A stretch of 64,000 nucleotides of DNA from assembly GCF_001548055.1 (NCBI RefSeq), contig NZ_AP014724.1:496001-560000 (forward strand). The letters run 5' to 3'. The notes below the pieces were generated by a model. That model worked only from the letters and a program-made list of their open reading frames with translations. It was not told the origin of the DNA and did not search any database. Made by a program: the position numbers and the translations under genes. This document shows positions 55,437-63,558 of this stretch, piece after piece. The stretch comes from Sulfurospirillum cavolei (lineage in GTDB: Bacteria; Campylobacterota; Campylobacteria; Campylobacterales; Sulfurospirillaceae). Position 1 is the stretch's first letter. Each line of letters opens with the position of its first letter.

Positions 55437-56356
55437 ATATTTTTATCACAGGTGCTAGCGGTTTTGTAGGTTCACATCTTAAAGAATATCTCTATGCGAG
55501 GTATCAAAACCATACACTTTTTACGCCATCTAGTAAAGAACTTGATCTTAGTGATGAAAAAGCAGTCGATAAGTATATTTTGGAAAATCAGATCGATGTC
55601 ATTGTTCACACGGCGAATCGTGGTGGTGGACGTGATACGGCTGATATGAAAAATGTGACAGAGTATAATTTACGCATCTTTTTCAATCTTGCTAAACATG
55701 AAAAGGATGTTCAAAAAATCATCTCTTTTGGCAGTGGTGCGGAGTATGGGAAACATCAGCCCATTATTAAAGCCAAAGAAGACGATTCTTTAAAAGCACT
55801 GCCCCTTGATGAATACGGATTTTATAAGTCTATTACATCGCGCTATATTGAAAGAGCTCAAAATATCATTCAATTACGGATTTTTGGAGCATACGGTGAG
55901 TATGAAAACTATCGTTTTAAGTTTATCTCAAATGCAATCGTTAAAAATCTTTTGCATTTACCGATAACAATCAATAAAAATGTCTACTTTGACTATATTT
56001 ATATTGATGATTTAGTTAAAATGATCGACTTTTTTATCCATAACGATGTCAGAGAGAAGATTTACAATGTGACGACAGGAACGAAAGTAGATCTTATCAC
56101 ATTAGCAAATTTGATAAACGAAGTCAGCGATTTTCAATCAGATATACATGTCATCAATGAAGGGTTAAATAACGAATATACCTCAAATAACGAGCGAATT
56201 TTAAAAGAACTTGGAGATTTTCAGTTTACATCTCATAAAAATGCAATAGCAAAAATGAGATGTTGTTTTCAAGAAAATTTAGAGCAATTGGATATTCAAA
56301 CCATCAAAGAAGATCCTTATATTAAAAAGATAGATTCAATGTGGAAAGGAAAATAA
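55433..56356 (+). CDS. NAD-dependent epimerase/reductase (extended SDR)
   Basis: 307 residues. ITGASGFVGSHLKEYLYARYQ at 4-24, SFGSGAEYGKH near 102-112 and YGFYKSITSRYIERA near 129-143 (Tyr and Lys of YGFYK) are the SDR motifs; FDYIYIDDLVKMIDFF near 184-199 is the usual C-terminal block. The sequence SGAEYG recalls reductases that finish CDP-dideoxy sugars. Overlaps rfbH by one base, so it is probably a late enzyme of the same CDP-sugar route. Confidence 0.8.
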   Translation: MNIFITGASGFVGSHLKEYLYARYQNHTLFTPSSKELDLSDEKAVDKYILENQIDVIVHTANRGGGRDTADMKNVTEYNLRIFFNLAKHEKDVQKIISFGSGAEYGKHQPIIKAKEDDSLKALPLDEYGFYKSITSRYIERAQNIIQLRIFGAYGEYENYRFKFISNAIVKNLLHLPITINKNVYFDYIYIDDLVKMIDFFIHNDVREKIYNVTTGTKVDLITLANLINEVSDFQSDIHVINEGLNNEYTSNNERILKELGDFQFTSHKNAIAKMRCCFQENLEQLDIQTIKEDPYIKKIDSMWKGK

Positions 56357-57693
56357 TGATAAAAGAGCAGCAACTCAAACAAGAGATTTTAGATAAAACC
56401 AAAGAGTATTATGAACTCGTGCATAAAAAAAACCAAACTAAACCCTTTGTAGCAGGGCAAAGCCGTGTGAATTATGCAGGGCGTGTATTTGATGAAAAAG
56501 AGATGGTCAATCTCGTCGATAGTTCTCTTGATTTTTGGTTGACCTATGGCGATTACTCTAAAAAGTTTGAAAAAGAGTTGGCAGCATTTTTACATGTAAG
56601 ATGGGCGTTCTTGGTCAACAGTGGTAGTTCGGCTAATTTATTGGCATTTTATGCCCTAACGTCACCTTTGTTAAAAGAGAGACAAGTTAAACGAGGCGAT
56701 GAAGTCATCACCGTAGCGGCTGGTTTTCCAACAACCGTAGCGCCTATCGTTCAATACGGTGCAGTGCCAGTGTTTGTCGATATGGAACTTAAACACTTTA
56801 ATATTGATGTAACACAGTTAGAAAAAGCACTCAGCCCCAAAACAAAAGCGGTGATGATAGCGCATACGCTTGGTAATCCTTTTGATATCAAGTCCGTTAA
56901 GGCTTTTTGTGATAAACACAATCTATGGCTCATTGAAGATAACTGCGATGCCCTTGGCTCAACGTATGAGGGTAAACCTACAGGGACATGGGGTGACATT
57001 GGAACCAGTAGCTTTTACCCGCCACATCATATGACGATGGGTGAGGGTGGTGCAACCTATACAAACAATCCTCTGCTTAAAAAAATCATGCTTTCCATGC
57101 GTGATTGGGGAAGAGACTGTTGGTGTGAAAGTGGAGTCGATAATACCTGCGGATGTCGTTTTACCCAACAGTTTGGAAGCCTTCCTAAAGGGTATGACCA
57201 TAAGTACGTCTACAGCCATTTTGGATTTAACCTCAAAGTGTCCGATATGCAAGCTGCTGTTGGATGTGCACAACTGGAAAAATTCCCACGCTTCGTAGAA
57301 AAACGAAAAGAGAATTTTAAAAAGCTTTACAATGGACTTAAAGATGTTCACGAATTAACGTTGGTGGAGACACAACCTCTGAGTGATCCTAGTTGGTTTG
57401 GTTTTATGATGACCCTGACACAAGAAGCAAAATTCACAAGAAATGACCTTGTCGAATACTTGGAAAACAACAATATCCAAACACGCAATCTGTTTGCAGG
57501 TAACATGCTACGACACCCACTGTTTGAATCACTTGAAAAAGATAAAGACTATAAGATTGTAGGGACATTGGTCAATACAGATAAGATTATGAACGATAGC
57601 TTTTGGATTGGACTTTACCCTGGTATGGGCGATGAAGCTATAGCGTATATGATTCATAAAATTAGAGAGTTCGTGTGCTTAAAAAACAAATAA
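56356..57693 (+). CDS. rfbH: CDP-4-dehydro-6-deoxyglucose 3-dehydratase RfbH (E1)
   Basis: 445 residues from the ATG at 56356, overlapping the previous stop. HHMTMGEGGATYTNN near 224-238 has His where ordinary PLP aminotransferases have the Schiff-base Lys, the hallmark of this PMP-dependent dehydratase. The [2Fe-2S] cysteines follow the exact E1 spacing: Cys in DNCDALGS, 57 residues, CXC, seven residues, Cys (CWCESGVDNTC). It removes the 3-hydroxyl of CDP-4-keto-6-deoxyglucose with electrons from an E3 reductase, which is not encoded in this window. Contains TTACATGTAA near 56,590. Confidence 0.95.
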   Translation: MIKEQQLKQEILDKTKEYYELVHKKNQTKPFVAGQSRVNYAGRVFDEKEMVNLVDSSLDFWLTYGDYSKKFEKELAAFLHVRWAFLVNSGSSANLLAFYALTSPLLKERQVKRGDEVITVAAGFPTTVAPIVQYGAVPVFVDMELKHFNIDVTQLEKALSPKTKAVMIAHTLGNPFDIKSVKAFCDKHNLWLIEDNCDALGSTYEGKPTGTWGDIGTSSFYPPHHMTMGEGGATYTNNPLLKKIMLSMRDWGRDCWCESGVDNTCGCRFTQQFGSLPKGYDHKYVYSHFGFNLKVSDMQAAVGCAQLEKFPRFVEKRKENFKKLYNGLKDVHELTLVETQPLSDPSWFGFMMTLTQEAKFTRNDLVEYLENNNIQTRNLFAGNMLRHPLFESLEKDKDYKIVGTLVNTDKIMNDSFWIGLYPGMGDEAIAYMIHKIREFVCLKNK

Positions 57694-58037
57694 TAATGTT
57701 TATCTTTACAGGAATAATCAATACTATTTTTGGTTATGCGATGTATGCTCTTTTTATTTATTTAGGGTTTCAATATATTTTTGCAAGCGCATTAGCAACA
57801 GTATTGGGTATATTATTTAATTTTAAAACGATCAGTAAATTTGTATTTAAAGCTAATGAGAATAGATTAATTTTTAAATTTATTGGTGTTTATGGGGTTG
57901 TATTTATTGCTAATATAAGTTTGATAAAAATTCTTAAAATAATAGGACTTAATGACTATATGTCAGGGTTCATAGCGGTATTTCCATGTGCAGTCATATC
58001 GTTTATTTTAAATAAATTTTATGTATATAATCGATAA
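57675..58037 (+). CDS. GtrA-family small membrane protein
   Basis: 120 residues, four membrane helices, opening MLKKQIIMFIFTGIINTIFGYAMYALF in the manner of GtrA. GILFNFKTISKFVFKANENRL near 44-64 and VISFILNKFYVYN at the end are family landmarks. GtrA proteins are thought to flip a lipid-linked sugar made by GtrB for periplasmic transfer to O-antigen. The GTG start at 57675 is preferred over ATG at 57693 because the family N-terminus needs the extra residues; it overlaps rfbH by 19 bases. Confidence 0.85.
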   Translation: MLKKQIIMFIFTGIINTIFGYAMYALFIYLGFQYIFASALATVLGILFNFKTISKFVFKANENRLIFKFIGVYGVVFIANISLIKILKIIGLNDYMSGFIAVFPCAVISFILNKFYVYNR

Positions 58038-58052
58038 TAAAGAAAGGTTGTA

Positions 58053-58982
58053 ATGAAAAAGATTAGTATAGTTACTCCATGTTATAATGAAGAAGATAAT
58101 GTAAGTGAATGTGCAAGAGTTATTAAAGAAGTTTTCGCAAAGTATGATATCTATACATATGAGCATATTTTTATTGATAATGCTTCTACTGATCAAACTG
58201 TTGTAAAACTAAAAGAGCTTGCAGGTAAAGATAAAAATATAAAAATCATTGTTAATAGCAGGAATTTTGGACATATCCGTTCTCCTTATTACGGATTATT
58301 ACAAGCTAATGGCGATGCAGTTATTTTATTTGTTGCTGATTTACAAGATCCTGCTGAACTAATACACCAATTCATTGAAAAATGGGAGAACGGATATAAA
58401 AGTGTTGTTGGTACGAAAAAAACGAGTGAAGAAAGCCATATTATGTTTAAAATTCGAACACTTTATTACAAAACAGTCAATAGACTATCAAGTATTGATT
58501 TAATAGATAATTTTACGGGTTTTGGCTTATTTGATAGAGAAGTTATTGAGCTTTTAAGATCAATTGATGACCCTTATCCTTATTTTAGGGGTTTGATTCC
58601 AGATTTAGGGCTTAAAATTTATAAAATTCAATATGACCAGCCAATTCGCAGAAAAGGTATTACAAAAAATAATTTTTTTACATTATACGATATAGGAATG
58701 TTGGGAATAATAAGCCACTCATTAGTTCCGCTTCGACTAGCAACCATGTTGGGTTTTTTAATCTCAGTTTTAAGTATTGTCGTAGCTTTTGTTTATTTAG
58801 TTTTAAAATTAGTTATGTGGAATTCTTTTAGTTTAGGAGTAGCCCCTCTTGTTATTGGATTATTTTTCTTTTCTTCAGTTCAATTATTTTTTATAGGAAT
58901 TATTGGAGAATATGTAGGATCTATTCATACATATAGTAAAAAAAGACCTTTAGTTGTTGAGCAAGAAAGAGTAAATTTCTAA
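58053..58982 (+). CDS. GtrB-like polyprenyl-phosphate glycosyltransferase
   Basis: 309 residues. A GT2 domain (ISIVTPCYNEEDNVSEC at 4-20, FIDNASTDQT near 41-50, LVADLQDPAELI near 91-102 with metal-binding DLQD) is followed by two C-terminal membrane helices (about 228-255 and 265-290) and EYVGSIHTYSKKRP, the DPM1/GtrB architecture. It loads a sugar onto undecaprenyl phosphate. It sits 15 bp after the GtrA-type gene, matching a side-branch glycosylation module. Confidence 0.88.
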   Translation: MKKISIVTPCYNEEDNVSECARVIKEVFAKYDIYTYEHIFIDNASTDQTVVKLKELAGKDKNIKIIVNSRNFGHIRSPYYGLLQANGDAVILFVADLQDPAELIHQFIEKWENGYKSVVGTKKTSEESHIMFKIRTLYYKTVNRLSSIDLIDNFTGFGLFDREVIELLRSIDDPYPYFRGLIPDLGLKIYKIQYDQPIRRKGITKNNFFTLYDIGMLGIISHSLVPLRLATMLGFLISVLSIVVAFVYLVLKLVMWNSFSLGVAPLVIGLFFFSSVQLFFIGIIGEYVGSIHTYSKKRPLVVEQERVNF

Positions 58983-58984
58983 GT

Positions 58985-59950
58985 ATGCTTAATGAAAAAA
59001 AATATGTAATTGCTATTTGCCTTTCTTCCTACAATGGAGAAAAATTTTTACAACAACAATTAAGATCAATTGCGAATCAATCATATGAGCTATCCAAAAT
59101 CCTTTTGATTGCCCGAGATGATGGTTCAATTGATAAAAGTTATGAAATACTTCACAAATTGGTTAATAATGCTGTCATAGATGTAAAATTGTTAAATGAT
59201 CGAACGAATTATGGTATTAAAAAAAGTTTTGAGATTTTAATGCTTAAGGCGTTTGAATTTGGCGTAAAATATATCATGTTTTGTGATCAAGATGATATTT
59301 GGAATACAGATAAAGTTGAAAAAACTTATAATAAAATGCAAGAATTAGAGGGTATACATGGAAAAAATATCCCACTGCTTGTTCATAGTGATCTAACAGT
59401 TGTTGGTGAAAAATTGGATCTTATATCTCCATCTTTTTGGAATTATCAGCACATAGACCCATTCAAAGATAGCCCCAATCGTCTTTTATTGCACAATGTA
59501 GTAACGGGGTGTACAATGATGATCAATCGTGCTTTGGCTGAAAAAGTAAAAACTATCCCTGACGAAGCAATAATGCATGATTGGTGGATAGCTCTTGTTG
59601 CTTCAATATTTGGAAAAATTGCTTATATTGATAAGCCGTTAATGTTTTATAGGCAACATGGACAAAACGATACTGGAGCCAAAAAGTATGGATTTTACTA
59701 TGTATGTAAGAGGCTTGTTATGAAATTCTGCACAAAAAAATATACTTCTCAGCTTGATAAACATATTATACAAGCAAATACTTTTTTAGAAATTTATCAC
59801 AATGACTTGGATGATAACAATAAAACTATGTTACAGGCTTTTCAGCAATTTTCACATTTATCGAAACTTCAGAAAATAATTTTTTTATTCAAATATAAAA
59901 TATGGAAAAATGGTTTTATGAGAAATTTAGGGTTAGTTGTATTTGCATGA
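58985..59950 (+). CDS. GT2 glycosyltransferase, rhamnosyltransferase-like
   Basis: 321 residues. ICLSSYNGEKFLQQQLRSIANQS near 11-33, ARDDGSIDKSYEIL near 43-56 and FCDQDDIWNTDKVEK near 97-111 (metal-binding DQDD) are the GT2 signatures in the form common among rhamnosyl- and alpha-linked sugar transferases of O-antigen loci; HDWWIALVASIFGKI near 200-214 is the acceptor loop. The dTDP-rhamnose genes upstream make rhamnose a plausible donor. Confidence 0.85.
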   Translation: MLNEKKYVIAICLSSYNGEKFLQQQLRSIANQSYELSKILLIARDDGSIDKSYEILHKLVNNAVIDVKLLNDRTNYGIKKSFEILMLKAFEFGVKYIMFCDQDDIWNTDKVEKTYNKMQELEGIHGKNIPLLVHSDLTVVGEKLDLISPSFWNYQHIDPFKDSPNRLLLHNVVTGCTMMINRALAEKVKTIPDEAIMHDWWIALVASIFGKIAYIDKPLMFYRQHGQNDTGAKKYGFYYVCKRLVMKFCTKKYTSQLDKHIIQANTFLEIYHNDLDDNNKTMLQAFQQFSHLSKLQKIIFLFKYKIWKNGFMRNLGLVVFA

Positions 59951-60780
59951 AGATTGTTACACTTATCCCTATTTTAAATCCGCAATTATCATTTGTCAAT
60001 AAAGTTTTACCTTCTTTAGAGCAACAAAATATTAGTTCAGAAATTATTTTGATTGATTCTGGAACCGTAGATGTATGTTCTGAGCATCCCCACATGATGA
60101 AAATTCACCAAAGTGAATTCAACCATGCTAATACGCGTAATTTAGCGTTACATTACGAAGCGGATTTTTACCTTTTTATGACCCAAGATGCAATGCCTTG
60201 TGATGGTTTTTTGGTGGAAAATCTGCTTCAAGCGTTTGAAGATCCCGATGTCGTCGTAGCGTATGCACGGCAAATTCCTTATGAAAATGCCGATGCGATC
60301 GAAGTGTTCGCGCGCACGACCAACTATCCGCCGATTTCTCGGGTGAAATCTCAAAGTGATTTACCCGTTTTGGGCATTAAGACGTTTTTTTGTTCCGATA
60401 GTTGTGCGATGTATAAAGCGCATTATTTTAAAGAAGTAGGCGGATTTACCAAAGATTTGTGTACCAACGAAGATATGGAGTTTGCGGCACGTGCGATTAT
60501 GGACGGTAAAAAGATCGCATACGTGGCTGAAGCGCAAGTATACCATTCGCACGTTTTGACATGTAAGGATATTTGGAGGCGTTACCGCACTATCGGACGT
60601 TTTTTTAAGGACAACCGTTGGATTTTAGACGAAGCGGCAAAATACGGCAAAATAGAATCTTCCGGCATAGGACAAGCGTGCAACGAACTACGTTATTTGC
60701 TCAAAAATGCCCCTAGCGCGCTTCCTCGTTCGATTCTCTGCTCGTTGATAAAATTCATCGCGTTTAAATTCTCTTTTTAA
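59947..60780 (+). CDS. GT2 glycosyltransferase, mosaic across the cassette boundary
   Basis: 277 residues from the ATG at 59947, which overlaps the previous stop (ATGA). TLIPILNPQLSFVNKVLPSLEQQ near 5-27, SEFNHANTRNLALHYEADFYLFMTQDAMP near 58-86 and FTKDLCTNEDMEFAARAIMDG near 167-187 (NEDMEFA for the catalytic base) resemble rhamnosyltransferases. The first 60-70 codons are AT-rich like the cassette; after about 60,150 codon choice becomes GC-richer like the backbone, with TGACATGTAAG near 60,556. The frame is intact, so this is a functional hybrid gene. Confidence 0.85.
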   Translation: MKIVTLIPILNPQLSFVNKVLPSLEQQNISSEIILIDSGTVDVCSEHPHMMKIHQSEFNHANTRNLALHYEADFYLFMTQDAMPCDGFLVENLLQAFEDPDVVVAYARQIPYENADAIEVFARTTNYPPISRVKSQSDLPVLGIKTFFCSDSCAMYKAHYFKEVGGFTKDLCTNEDMEFAARAIMDGKKIAYVAEAQVYHSHVLTCKDIWRRYRTIGRFFKDNRWILDEAAKYGKIESSGIGQACNELRYLLKNAPSALPRSILCSLIKFIAFKFSF

Positions 60781-60825
60781 CCTTCTTTTGTTACACTATT
60801 GTCTTGTTATACCACGGAGCATCGT

Positions 60826-62184
60826 ATGCGTTATTTTATATTAAAGTTTCTCATCAGCCTTATTTTTTTTGTGATCAATCTCTACGCTTCTTTATACATT
60901 GCCGACGTTTTTTTGGAGATGGATGCATCGCAAACGCCCGCGCGTTACGGCTGGATGATTTTTATTTACATGTTAAGCTATTTTTACGTACGTTTGATGA
61001 CGCATAGAATGGTAACGGTCAATGCGGCTATTTTATCGCTCAAGGCTAACTTCTTCTCGTTTGCGATTATTTTGATTATTATCGCTTTGGCAAAACTCAA
61101 CGACACGACTTCACGAGCCATCGTTTGTATTTTTTACCTCTTGAATAATGCCAATGCTTTATGGTCGTATTACCTCAAAAAAATCTTTTTTCAATGGGAA
61201 TATTTTAGACAGCCTGTTTTCGTGATCTGCGATAATCAAGGTTTGAAAAATGTTCGCACGTGGTTTGCCAAAGGCAATCCTTTCGGTTACGACATCAAAG
61301 GTATCGTCAATACCGATCTTTTATCGCCGAATATGGTTATGCAGACGATAGACTATCTTGTCGATGAACAGCAATTCGACTCCGTCGTCATTGACTTGGA
61401 ATCCAACACGTTGCTGGATTTAAACATCTTGGTCAACCACGTGCAAAAACGTGTCCGCAAAGTCATTGTTTTGCCGAAAATGACGAAAATTCCTATTATT
61501 AACGGGGAGCTGATCAGCTCGATTCACCATAAGGGCATGGCATTTTATATCAAAAACAATCTTCTAAGCCCTTTGGATCAAGCGATCAAACGCGTGTTCG
61601 ACGTAAGTGTTGCGTTTATCGCTTTCGTGTTGACATCGCCTTTTCTCATGTGGCTCTACGGCGTCGTATACGTAACGACCAAAGGGAATCCTATCTTTAC
61701 GCACGAACGTATCGGTTTTGGCGGCAAGAAGTTTAAGGTTTATAAATTCCGTACGATGTATATTGACGCCAACGAGCGCCTTGAAGAGCTTTTAGAAACA
61801 TGTGAAGAGAGCAAAGAGGAGTGGGAGAGGGATTTTAAGCTCAAAGACGATCCTCGCATCACGAAAATAGGCAAATTTTTACGCAAAACCTCATTAGACG
61901 AGCTCCCGCAACTCCTTAACGTTTTAAGAGGCGAGATGTCCTTGGTAGGCCCTCGTCCTATCATCGAACAAGAAGTCGCCAAGTACGGCGAATACTTTGA
62001 GTATTTTATCGCCGTAAAACCGGGCATTACGGGCTTATGGCAAGTAAGCGGCCGCAACGACATCGAATACGACGAGCGCGTACAACTGGACGTATGGTAT
62101 GTACGTAACTGGTCGATAGAACTGGATTTGCAGATTTTGTTCAAAACCGTTTTGGTCGTATTGGGGAGAAAAGGGAGCTACTGA
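60826..62184 (+). CDS. wbaP: Undecaprenyl-phosphate sugar phosphotransferase, WbaP type
   Basis: 452 residues from 60826; GGAG lies seven bases upstream, while a TTG at 60799 has none. Four or so membrane helices (to about 125), a Rossmann-like middle domain, another helix near 255-285, then the phosphoglycosyl transferase domain: KFRTMYIDANERLEELL near 308-324, DPRITKIGKFLRKTSLDELPQ near 343-363, and MSLVGPRPIIEQE near 373-385. It starts synthesis of lipid-linked glycan by moving sugar-1-phosphate to undecaprenyl phosphate. Galactose is the likely sugar, given galE, but glucose is possible. Confidence 0.88.
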   Translation: MRYFILKFLISLIFFVINLYASLYIADVFLEMDASQTPARYGWMIFIYMLSYFYVRLMTHRMVTVNAAILSLKANFFSFAIILIIIALAKLNDTTSRAIVCIFYLLNNANALWSYYLKKIFFQWEYFRQPVFVICDNQGLKNVRTWFAKGNPFGYDIKGIVNTDLLSPNMVMQTIDYLVDEQQFDSVVIDLESNTLLDLNILVNHVQKRVRKVIVLPKMTKIPIINGELISSIHHKGMAFYIKNNLLSPLDQAIKRVFDVSVAFIAFVLTSPFLMWLYGVVYVTTKGNPIFTHERIGFGGKKFKVYKFRTMYIDANERLEELLETCEESKEEWERDFKLKDDPRITKIGKFLRKTSLDELPQLLNVLRGEMSLVGPRPIIEQEVAKYGEYFEYFIAVKPGITGLWQVSGRNDIEYDERVQLDVWYVRNWSIELDLQILFKTVLVVLGRKGSY

Positions 62185-62247
62185 TAAAAGGGTAGTCAAA
62201 CGTAAAAAATGTTGGGAAGGGGTATTTGCTAGGGTGAAATAAGGTGG

Positions 62248-62323
62248 TGGTGGCTGGAGACGGAATCGAACCGCCGACACGGAGATTTTCAGTCTCCTGC
62301 TCTACCGACTGAGCTATCCAGCC
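62248..62323 (-). tRNA. tRNA-Phe (GAA)
   Basis: On the minus strand the acceptor arm GGCTGGA (5' end at 62323) pairs with TCCAGCC (62258-62252), followed by discriminator A and an encoded CCA. D-arm AGCTCAGTCGGTAGAGC, anticodon loop CTGAAAA with GAA, and T-arm GGTTCGATTCC are all in place; 76 bases including CCA. The anticodon reads phenylalanine. Confidence 0.97.
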
Positions 62324-62341
62324 ACGTTTTGAAGAGTTGAA

Positions 62342-62347
62342 ATTATA
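62342..62347 (-). promoter_or_regulatory. -10 box of tRNA-Phe
   Basis: TATAAT on the minus strand, 18 bases before the tRNA 5' end, in the 41-bp gap between murD and the tRNA. Confidence 0.6.
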
Positions 62348-62364
62348 GCTTAAAAACTTTAATA

Positions 62365-63558
62365 CTAGCTTAGTGCCAACTCTTTGAAACGATCGCCGCG
62401 ATGGGCATAGGATTTAAACTGATCCAAACTTGCCGCCGCGGGAGAAAGGAGGGCGACGGTCTCTTTTGTATGGACAGCGTGAATTTGCTTCATCGCTTCT
62501 TCGAGAACAAAGCATTTTGAGAGCCAAACACCCTCTTTTTGCGCCAAAGAAGCCAGTCTTTCGGTATTGGAACCGATAGCAAAAATCTTGACATGTAAGG
62601 TTTTCATAAAGTCGAAAAGTTCTTGCAAATCAACGCCTTTGTCATCGCCTCCGAGCACCAGTAAAATCTGCTTGTCTTTATAACGTTTTAACGCTTCTAC
62701 GGTTGCATCGACGTTGGTGCCTTTAGAATCGTCGACCCAGAGGCGTCCTTGCGTATCGTGAAACTCTTCGATTTTATAGTGGTCGATTTTAAACGTATTG
62801 AGGTGGGCGTAATCGACCGTATCGAGTAAAATTTTTTGTGCACATGCGGCGAGTACGGCATCGAGTAAAAACGGCGATTTGAAGTGGATGCGGTCGATGT
62901 CGATTCCTACGTGTTGCGCTAAATCCGTTTCGTTTTCATAAGCCACGATATGGGCAAGCGTTGGCGTATCGGCGAAGGCTTTGGGAACAATGGCTACGCT
63001 GCCTTCTTTCATACGCCCTAAAACGGAAAGTTTTGCTTCGATGTAGGCTTCCATACTTCCGTGCCACGTCAAATGATCAGGTTTGATCGGAAGAAGCAAG
63101 TAAATATCGGGTGCCGTGATTTTCGTATAGTGAAACGTGAACGAACTGGTTTCCAAAATCCATATCGTTGCTTTTTCGTCGATGGCGGCCAAGGGCGTTC
63201 CGATGTTACCGCCGGCACATGCGCCTTTGTCTTGGAGCAGATGTTCGCAAATTTGCGTCGTCGTCGTCTTTCCGTTGGTCCCGCTGATCCAAATCGAAAA
63301 GGGCATTTGCTCTTTAAAAAAGTCGTACTCGCTTGTGACGTGTTTGGCTTTAACGATAAGCGGATGGTTGGATGGAAATCCGGGGCTTGGGATTTCAACG
63401 TCGCTTTGTTCGGGATCGAAGCAAGAGGGCGGTAACAAACGATTACCGTATTCGTCCGTACTTGGTTCGGTAAAATGATCGTCGAAGATCTGACATTGTC
63501 CGCTAAATTTCGCCGCAATGGCTTTAGTTGTTTTTCCGTGTCCAAATAGTGTTATCAT
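62365..63558 (-). CDS. murD: UDP-N-acetylmuramoyl-alanine-D-glutamate ligase MurD
   Basis: 397 residues from 63558 ([15 protein letters not shown]), whose ATG overlaps the mraY stop (ATGA); a longer frame inside mraY is not needed. The ATP loop [17 protein letters not shown] near 91-107, [18 protein letters not shown] near 160-177 and [18 protein letters not shown] near 265-282 are Mur-ligase motifs. It adds D-glutamate to the peptidoglycan precursor in the cytosol. It is short compared with E. coli MurD (about 440) because the N-terminal domain is reduced, as in related Campylobacterota. Confidence 0.94.
   Translation of the reverse strand: MITLFGHGKTTKAIAAKFSGQCQIFDDHFTEPSTDEYGNRLLPPSCFDPEQSDVEIPSPGFPSNHPLIVKAKHVTSEYDFFKEQMPFSIWISGTNGKTTTTQICEHLLQDKGACAGGNIGTPLAAIDEKATIWILETSSFTFHYTKITAPDIYLLLPIKPDHLTWHGSMEAYIEAKLSVLGRMKEGSVAIVPKAFADTPTLAHIVAYENETDLAQHVGIDIDRIHFKSPFLLDAVLAACAQKILLDTVDYAHLNTFKIDHYKIEEFHDTQGRLWVDDSKGTNVDATVEALKRYKDKQILLVLGGDDKGVDLQELFDFMKTLHVKIFAIGSNTERLASLAQKEGVWLSKCFVLEEAMKQIHAVHTKETVALLSPAAASLDQFKSYAHRGDRFKELALS

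Larger units (their letters stand above)
38904..60150 (+). other. AT-rich serotype-specific cassette
   Basis: From the start of wzm the base composition drops sharply compared with galE-rfbB. It stays AT-rich, with slightly richer islands at rfbF-rfbG and at 55433-57693, until about 60,120-60,180 inside a glycosyltransferase gene. All genes are on the plus strand and nearly all overlap. No transposase or att site is visible; homologous exchange through flanking rfb and transferase genes is the simplest origin. The right boundary is approximate. Confidence 0.7.

Noticed and set aside
38904-60150. Genomic island with integrase or insertion sequence
   Set aside because: No transposase, integrase, terminal inverted repeats or tRNA-linked att site is visible; tRNA-Phe at 62248 is intact and not beside the boundary. 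Homologous exchange explains the composition shift.
60799-60825. TTG start for WbaP nine codons upstream
   Set aside because: No ribosome site precedes it, and it includes the GGAG that serves the ATG at 60826.
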